This document shows positions 1 through 3,938 of a DNA stretch of 5,876 bases, in pieces. Origin of the DNA: Candidatus Scatoplasma merdavium (GTDB lineage: Bacteria > Bacillota_I > Bacilli_A > RFN20 > CAG-288); the NCBI GenBank assembly GCA_017694135.1, contig JADING010000137.1, positions 1 to 5,876 of the forward strand. Reading direction: 5' to 3'. The translations under genes and the position numbers were made by a program. The notes under the pieces were generated by a model. The model was given only the letters and a program-made list of their open reading frames with translations, did not search any database and was not told the DNA's origin. Each line of letters begins with the position of its first letter. Position 1 is the first letter of the stretch.

Positions 1-72
1 GTGATCCCAGAGCTCTTGTAATTTTTTAGGACATAATTGGTAGATTTTTTGTATAAGTTGTCTAGTTTTCAT
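1..72 (-). CDS. yqfO: Nif3/YqfO-family dinuclear metal-binding protein, N-terminal 24 codons only
   Basis: Only the start of this gene is in the window; it runs off the left edge. An ATG at 72-70 opens a frame of 24 codons with no stop. The peptide begins MKTRQLIQKIYQLCPKKLQE and continues L-W-D-H. This fits the Nif3/YqfO N-terminus, where a short helix is followed by a P-x-x-L-x-E-x-W-D signature leading into the first metal-binding strand. Family members bind two metal ions and form hexameric toroids; their biochemical role is unsettled (often labelled GTP cyclohydrolase 1 type 2 homologue). The start is supported by a good Shine-Dalgarno (GGAGAAA at 77-83), and the reading frame overlaps the end of trmK by 11 nt. 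The trmK-yqfO pairing is conserved in Bacilli, which supports the call more than the short peptide does. Confidence 0.75.
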   Translation of the reverse strand, partial: MKTRQLIQKIYQLCPKKLQELWDH

Positions 73-694
73 AATATTTCTCCATTATAGATAAGAGTTT
101 TAATTCTTCTTGTTTTTTGATCTCACCGCTAAGTTTTGAAAGAATCTCAATTTTTTTATTCAGTTTTTCTTTCAAAAGGAGGTCTTTATTGTTTAGCTGA
201 TACTTTCCAAATTCAATTTCATCTTCACTTAGTTTCTCTTCTCCTTTGACGTAAATCTCAATTGGATAGATGTGACCTTTTTCTTTAATGTAGACTCCGT
301 ATATTTGTTTCCATTTTAAATCGTTTAAACATCTGCGCATTTCATCTTCGTCAGTCTGAGGCTCTAATATCAAGCGCTCGATTGAAGCTAAGTGAATCTT
401 CCCTCCATCAAGGATCTTAGATATGAGTCTTCCCCCCATACCGGCAATGACAACTTGCTTTATATTCTCTTGATAAACTTCTAAGCCATCACCAAACAGA
501 CAAGTTATATCTGTTCCTTTTAACGAGTTTGTCAGATTGTTAAAAGGTCCGAGTTTATTCTCGGAAGCGTAAAGCTTTGAACTAAATCCACCCTTAAGAA
601 GAAGCAATGGCAGATAACCGTGATCAGAACCGATATCGAGGAGATCTCCGTTATCAGAAGAAATTAAAGATGCGATAGTTTCAATCCTTTTCAT
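62..694 (-). CDS. trmK: tRNA (adenine(22)-N1)-methyltransferase TrmK
   Basis: Predicted SAM-dependent enzyme that methylates N1 of A22 in the D-arm region of tRNAs, acting in the cytoplasm (YqfN in Bacillus subtilis). The 210-residue protein has a Rossmann-type motif I, LLDIGSDHGYLP at residues 18-29, the family motif VVIAGMGGRL at 81-90, and LILEPQ at 108-113, a variant of the usual LILQPQ. The C-terminal third (about 165-208) is rich in Lys, Glu and Leu and looks like the coiled-coil tail of the family. It is somewhat shorter than the Bacillus protein (about 238 residues). The ATG at 694-692 is the only reasonable start, because an in-frame TAG lies five codons upstream. Its Shine-Dalgarno is weak (AGAAAG), and it overlaps the end of the upstream sigma gene by 14 nt, so translational coupling is likely. 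The stop is TAG. Confidence 0.93.
   Translation of the reverse strand: MKRIETIASLISSDNGDLLDIGSDHGYLPLLLLKGGFSSKLYASENKLGPFNNLTNSLKGTDITCLFGDGLEVYQENIKQVVIAGMGGRLISKILDGGKIHLASIERLILEPQTDEDEMRRCLNDLKWKQIYGVYIKEKGHIYPIEIYVKGEEKLSEDEIEFGKYQLNNKDLLLKEKLNKKIEILSKLSGEIKKQEELKLLSIMEKYYEN
77..83 (-). promoter_or_regulatory. Ribosome binding site of yqfO inside trmK
   Basis: On the minus strand GGAGAAA lies seven bases (counting from GGAG) before the ATG at 72-70. It sits within the last codons of trmK, so yqfO translation is probably coupled to trmK. It fixes the yqfO start, which is important because the gene is cut by the window edge. Confidence 0.75.
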
Positions 695-1586
695 AGAATT
701 CGCTTTCTAATTTGCTTTTCATCTGCTTCAGCCCGCTTTCGATAATCTGACGCACCCTTTCTCTGCTTATATGGTAGATATCGGCAATCTCTTGAAGAGA
801 GTGCGGGTGATAGGAAGCAAGGCCATATTTAAGCTCAATCATCTTTTTGCACCTATCGTCTAACGCGTTGAGGGCCTGAGATAACTCGTGGTGCTCATCT
901 TCATCATCTATTTCATTAATCTCATTAGATTGATCAGGAATCATATCTCCTAGCGTCTGCTTCTGATCCGTTCCAATTGGAGCGTCTAAAGAAACGAGGC
1001 TCGGCTCATTAGCGATGTACTCTTCTATTTTTTCTTCGCTGAGCTTAGGATCGTTTATTTCTTTAGCGATTTCTTTTACAGTTGGCTCTCTAAAAAGCCT
1101 CTTTTTCAATAACGAACGGGTTTTAGAAATCGCGTAAAAAATCTCCTTGTCTTTATTAGGAATATTCAATAGGTCATTTCTGTGCTTTATTTCATCGCGG
1201 ATAGCGTTATCAATTGAAGAAGTAGCGTATGTTGAAAAGCGCGTACCCCTCTTGTAATCATATCCTTTAGCGGCATTAATTAAGCCTTGGTTACCAACAG
1301 ATACTAAATCTTCTAAGCTTATCGAGTTGTTTTTAGCAACGTATTTTTTCGCTATGTCAACTACCAATCGCAGATTGCAAGTTACTAAAGTGTCTAAGGC
1401 CTTATCATCCCCTTCTTGAATGCGTTTAGAAAGCTCTTGTTCCTCATCCTGAGTCAATAAGCGCGAATGAGAAATTTGCTCTAAATAGAGTTTTATAGGC
1501 ACGAGATCTTTAGCGTAATCAGAAGAATAATACCTGGAGCTAGAATTAAGTATTTCATCGTAGTTGATAGGTTTTTTTTCTTTCAT
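681..1586 (-). CDS. Second sigma-70 family RNA polymerase sigma factor with altered region 2.2-2.4
   Basis: 301-residue sigma factor, predicted to direct RNA polymerase to a promoter class. It lacks region 1.1. Region 1.2 is at about 28-60 (LVPIKLYLEQI then LLTQDEEQELSKRI), region 2 at about 61-135, region 3 at about 146-216 with the sigma-finger motif LGDMIPD (212-218), and region 4 at about 235-293. The -35-reading helix is intact (ISRERVRQI, 273-281). The -10 segment FSTYATSSIDNAIR (117-130) keeps Phe117 and Tyr120. It has SSIDN where primary sigmas have WWIRQ, and R130 where E. coli has T440. The core-binding stretch DLVSVGNQGLI (93-103) lacks the usual Gln-Glu pair. Both stretches resemble sporulation SigE/SigK (DLISIG, IENEI), whereas regions 1.2 and 4.2 are SigA-like. 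The ATG is preceded by a TGAGGT ribosome site, and the gene ends in TGA inside trmK. It sits in the dnaG-rpoD-trmK locus, so an old rpoD duplication is one possible origin. That it is a sigma factor is nearly certain; its regulon is unknown. Confidence 0.93.
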   Translation of the reverse strand: MKEKKPINYDEILNSSSRYYSSDYAKDLVPIKLYLEQISHSRLLTQDEEQELSKRIQEGDDKALDTLVTCNLRLVVDIAKKYVAKNNSISLEDLVSVGNQGLINAAKGYDYKRGTRFSTYATSSIDNAIRDEIKHRNDLLNIPNKDKEIFYAISKTRSLLKKRLFREPTVKEIAKEINDPKLSEEKIEEYIANEPSLVSLDAPIGTDQKQTLGDMIPDQSNEINEIDDEDEHHELSQALNALDDRCKKMIELKYGLASYHPHSLQEIADIYHISRERVRQIIESGLKQMKSKLESEFYEKD

Positions 1587-1590
1587 AGTT

Positions 1591-1596
1591 ACCTCA
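1591..1596 (-). promoter_or_regulatory. Ribosome binding site of the second sigma gene
   Basis: TGAGGT on the minus strand is followed by four bases and then the ATG at 1586-1584. It is close but in usable range (five bases counted from GAGG). It supports the chosen start, since no alternative start further upstream has a comparable site. Confidence 0.65.
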
Positions 1597-1601
1597 GGTT
1601 T

Positions 1602-1630
1602 ATTTTAACCCATTAGGCCTTTCTTTTTAA
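1602..1630 (-). promoter_or_regulatory. Candidate promoter for the second sigma - trmK - yqfO operon
   Basis: On the minus strand, TTAAAA (1630-1625, 4 of 6 to TTGACA) is separated by 17 bp from TAAAAT (1607-1602, 5 of 6 to TATAAT). Transcription would begin near 1594-1596, giving a very short leader that starts at or inside the TGAGGT ribosome site. That awkward position, together with the AT-rich background, keeps confidence low. A promoter of some kind in 1587-1686 is expected, because rpoD upstream ends at a strong terminator and the gene in between is on the other strand. Confidence 0.35.
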
Positions 1631-1649
1631 GAAGATACTCTTTTTGTCT

Positions 1650-1678
1650 TTAATTACTATCGTAATTGGGTTTAGAAT
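1650..1678 (+). promoter_or_regulatory. Candidate promoter for the endonuclease gene
   Basis: TAGAAT at 1673-1678 matches TATAAT at 5 of 6 positions. TTAATT at 1650-1655, 17 bp upstream, is a weak -35 (3 of 6). The start of transcription would fall around 1684-1687, i.e. at or beside the ATG at 1687, so the transcript would be leaderless or nearly so. The poor -35 together with the dyad overlapping it suggests a regulated promoter, or one read by a different sigma. Confidence 0.4.
1652..1667. promoter_or_regulatory. Inverted repeat, candidate operator in the divergent intergenic region
   Basis: Perfect dyad AATTAC-TATC-GTAATT with 6-bp arms and a 4-bp centre. It lies between the divergent sigma and nuclease genes, overlapping the -35 and spacer of the candidate nuclease promoter, so a bound regulator could block that promoter. 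The arms are AT-rich and short. There is no U-run, so it is not a terminator. No known regulator box is recognised with confidence. Confidence 0.4.
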
Positions 1679-1686
1679 ATGTAGGT

Positions 1687-2658
1687 ATGAAAAAGCATGT
1701 TTTATGGCTTGCATTGTGCGCCAGTCTATTGTCCGTTAACGTTTCTTGTGAGAGCGATAATTCACAGTCATCTTCATCATTAGGTAGCTCTAGTTCCGAG
1801 ACTAGTTCTTCCTCTTCAAGCTCATCATCTGATGTTTCATCTTCCAGTTCATCATCAACTTCATCTGAGGTTTCTTCATCATCTTCTAACTCTACGTCAT
1901 CTTCGTCTTCTTCATCATCAAGCAGCGAAATTGGAAGCGATAACCACTATTACGATGATATTGATTTCTCAAAAACTGGAGCCCAGCTTAAAAGTGAACT
2001 GGCAGATTTAATCTCTGACCACGAAGTTCACACCTATAATGACCTCTGGCAAGGCTACTATTCTACCGATGTTGATGAAGAAGGACACATTATCGATATT
2101 TATTCAACATCTGAATACACCCCTGGAAAAGATCAAAACAAAGGCTCTGCTAAGAAAGAAGGCGATAATTACAACCGCGAACACGTTATACCGCAATCTA
2201 TTTTCAACAAACGCTCGCCTATGGTCTCAGATATTTTCCACATCTTACCAACCGATTCATACGTCAATAACAAACGCGACAATTACCCTTTTGCTGAAGT
2301 CTCTTCAGCTAGCTACACTTCCACTAACGGTACTAAAGTTGGTTCTTCAGCTACCTCTGGCGTAAGCGGGACTGTCTGCGAACCTATCGATGAATACAAA
2401 GGCGATATCGCGAGAATATATTTTTACTTTGTAACTTGCTACCAAGATAAAATGAGCTCATTTAATTCTTTTGCTCCTTTCAGCAAGAACAGCTTCCCTT
2501 CTTTATCTAACTGGGCTATCGACTTATATATGGAATGGTCGAAAAACGATCCGGTCTCTGAAAGAGAAATAGAACGCAACCAAGCCTGTTATGAATATCA
2601 AAACAACCGCAATCCCTTCGTTGATATCCCTGGCTTAGAAGAGCAAATTTGGGGATAA
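1687..2658 (+). CDS. Exported endonuclease I family nuclease, probable lipoprotein, with long serine tract
   Basis: 323-residue predicted secreted nuclease of the endonuclease I (EndA/NucM/Bsn-like) family, which degrades DNA and/or RNA non-specifically using a divalent metal. Residues 1-20 form a signal peptide (MKKH then a hydrophobic run). C21 in VNVSC is a probable lipidation site, though Asn at -3 is atypical for a lipobox. Residues 26-80 are 43/55 serine, a probable surface spacer. The catalytic domain spans about 90-323. It has N-x-E-H (NREHV, 163-167, likely catalytic H166 and metal ligand E165), SDIFHILPTDSYVNNKR (181-197, with N194 or N195 as the other metal ligand), DEYKGDIARIYFYF, and a C-terminal PVSEREIERNQACYEYQ then NRNPFVD. 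All typical family blocks are present. The start at 1687 is preferred over an in-frame TTG at 1666 because it begins a clean signal peptide; no good Shine-Dalgarno precedes either. It is the only plus-strand gene, divergent from the second sigma and convergent with rpoD. Likely role: scavenging nucleotides at the cell surface. Confidence 0.92.
   Translation: MKKHVLWLALCASLLSVNVSCESDNSQSSSSLGSSSSETSSSSSSSSSDVSSSSSSSTSSEVSSSSSNSTSSSSSSSSSSEIGSDNHYYDDIDFSKTGAQLKSELADLISDHEVHTYNDLWQGYYSTDVDEEGHIIDIYSTSEYTPGKDQNKGSAKKEGDNYNREHVIPQSIFNKRSPMVSDIFHILPTDSYVNNKRDNYPFAEVSSASYTSTNGTKVGSSATSGVSGTVCEPIDEYKGDIARIYFYFVTCYQDKMSSFNSFAPFSKNSFPSLSNWAIDLYMEWSKNDPVSEREIERNQACYEYQNNRNPFVDIPGLEEQIWG
1762..1926 (+). 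repeat. Serine-coding low-complexity tract within the endonuclease
   Basis: Codons 26-80 of the endonuclease encode 43 serines in 55 residues, broken by acidic-plus-small pairs (ET, DV, EV). All six serine codons occur, with TCA and TCT commonest. An imperfect direct repeat, TCATCTGATGTTTC at 1825-1838 and TCATCTGAGGTTTC at 1861-1874, is spaced exactly 36 bp (12 codons), suggesting growth by in-frame duplication. Confidence 0.85.
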
Positions 2659-2673
2659 ATAACAAATTAGATC

Positions 2674-2704
2674 AAAAAAGGCTGAGTTGTTCTCAGCCTT
2701 TTTT
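2674..2704. terminator. Bidirectional rho-independent terminator shared by the endonuclease and rpoD
   Basis: A perfect 13-bp stem, AAAAAAGGCTGAG (2674-2686) and CTCAGCCTTTTTT (2692-2704), encloses a 5-base TTGTT loop. The GC core is flanked by an A-run on one side and a T-run on the other, so it reads as a hairpin plus U-tract on both strands. It starts 15 bp after the endonuclease stop on the plus strand. On the minus strand it overlaps the rpoD TAA stop (2705-2703) by two bases. It should end the dnaG-rpoD transcript and separate it from the second sigma operon. Confidence 0.92.
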
Positions 2705-3935
2705 ATTCGATATCGTCTAAGTAATCTTTAAGTTGCTTGGAGCGGGAAGGATGGCGGAGCTTTTTAATCGCCTTCGCTTCAATTTGACGAATGCGCTCTC
2801 TTGTAACTCCAAATTCTCTTCCGACTTCTTCAAGAGTGTGGTTTCTACCATCATCTAACCCGTAGCGGAGACGGATAACCTTCTCTTCACGATCAGTAAG
2901 TTCAGTTAAGACTTCGTTGAGTTTGTCTTTTAAAAGAGAATCGTTTGCGTATTTCTGAGGAGAGATATTGTCTTTATCTTCGATAAAGTCACCAACGTGA
3001 GAGTCTTCTTCTTCACCGACAGGTTTTTCTAAAGACAGAGGTTCCATCGCTATAGTTTGAATCTCTCTAATTCTTTCCGGAGTCAAAGGAGCACCACCTA
3101 ACTCTTTGGAGATTTCTTCCGGTGTCGGATCTCTGTTTAAAGTCTGAGTGAGTTTGCGCGAAGTTCTCGTAATCTTATTGATGGTTTCAACCATGTGAAC
3201 AGGAATGCGAATCGTTCTCGCCTGATCGGCTAGAGCTCTAGTAATAGCCTGTCTAATCCACCATGTAGCGTAGGTAGAAAACTTGAAGCCTTTCGAATAC
3301 TCAAACTTCTCGACCGCTTTCATTAAGCCGATGTTTCCCTCTTGAATTAAATCGAGGAAATGCATACCGCGATTGACATAGTGTTTAGCGATAGAAATGA
3401 CGAGTTTAAGGTTGCAGTTAGTGAGCATCTCTTTCGCTTCTTCATCTCCGGCCTTGATTCTTTTCGCAAGTTCAACTTCTTCCTCTTTAGATTTCAAAAC
3501 CGGGTACTTACCAGTTTCGCGGAGGTATTGCTTGACCGAATCGTTGTTTTTCTGCTCGCCAGAATCAGGAATATAGATTGAAGATTTACTTGAAATAGTA
3601 TCGTCTAAAACTAAATCGAGACCCTCTAAATCATCGTCTTTATCCAAGACTAAGTCATCATCATCGAGCTCATCTTCTTCACTGCCGATATCATCGATGA
3701 CTTCAATATTGTTGTCCTTTAAATACGAAAGCAACTCATCGAAATCATCATCGGAGTAATTGAACTTATCCAGATATTTAAAAATCTCTTCCTGAGTGAT
3801 CTTATCTTCGTGCTGGTGAGCTTTTTTCATTAAAGCTTTCGCCCATTCGTCGATTGAAGAAGATAGTTCTTCGCCTTCTTCTTCAACAATATCAAGGCTT
3901 TCTTCAATCTGGTTGTCTTTTTCTTTCTGCGCCAT
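2703..3935 (-). CDS. rpoD: Primary RNA polymerase sigma factor RpoD/SigA
   Basis: Housekeeping sigma-70 factor that lets core RNA polymerase recognise TTGACA/TATAAT promoters. The 410-residue protein has every region in order. Region 1.1 is about 28-83 (LMKKAHQHEDKITQEEI onwards), followed by a very acidic linker at 81-112. Region 1.2 starts near 132 (DSVKQYLRETGKYPVL). Region 2.2 has DLIQEGNIGLMKA (195-207) and regions 2.3-2.4 have FSTYATWWIRQAIT (219-232) with the WW pair and Gln229 for -10 reading. The 3.2 finger has HVGDFIED, and the region 4.2 helix-turn-helix has VTRERIRQIEAKAI (377-390). It is a little longer than Bacillus SigA (about 371 residues), partly through the acidic linker. 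The gene begins 3 nt after dnaG with its ribosome binding site inside the dnaG end, a dnaG-rpoD arrangement conserved in many bacteria. It ends at a strong hairpin terminator. Confidence 0.98.
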   Translation of the reverse strand: MAQKEKDNQIEESLDIVEEEGEELSSSIDEWAKALMKKAHQHEDKITQEEIFKYLDKFNYSDDDFDELLSYLKDNNIEVIDDIGSEEDELDDDDLVLDKDDDLEGLDLVLDDTISSKSSIYIPDSGEQKNNDSVKQYLRETGKYPVLKSKEEEVELAKRIKAGDEEAKEMLTNCNLKLVISIAKHYVNRGMHFLDLIQEGNIGLMKAVEKFEYSKGFKFSTYATWWIRQAITRALADQARTIRIPVHMVETINKITRTSRKLTQTLNRDPTPEEISKELGGAPLTPERIREIQTIAMEPLSLEKPVGEEEDSHVGDFIEDKDNISPQKYANDSLLKDKLNEVLTELTDREEKVIRLRYGLDDGRNHTLEEVGREFGVTRERIRQIEAKAIKKLRHPSRSKQLKDYLDDIE

Positions 3936-3938
3936 TAT

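Noticed and set aside
681..1586. Second sigma as a decayed rpoD pseudogene
   Set aside because: The frame is intact, all structural regions and the -35 helix are kept, it has a ribosome site and is coupled to trmK; the changes cluster in promoter- and core-contacting residues rather than being scattered.
1597..1610. Small hairpin GGTT-TATTTT-AACC before the second sigma gene
   Set aside because: Only four base pairs; too weak to claim as a regulatory structure.
1652..1672. Zur- or Fur-type metal regulator box
   Set aside because: The ATCGTAATT stretch resembles one half of a Zur box, but the arms here are in the opposite order (ATTAC then GTAAT) and no second matching half is nearby.
1666..1686. 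TTG start seven codons upstream for the endonuclease
   Set aside because: It adds residues before the Lys-containing signal peptide start, has no Shine-Dalgarno, and would fall upstream of the likely transcription start.
2039..2365. Plus-strand 108-codon open frame inside the endonuclease gene
   Set aside because: It is out of frame with a well-conserved nuclease domain, has no ribosome site, and its peptide resembles no protein family.
3360..3581. Plus-strand 73-codon open frame antisense to rpoD
   Set aside because: It lies opposite the conserved region 1.2-2 of RpoD; its open frame follows from codon use on the other strand.
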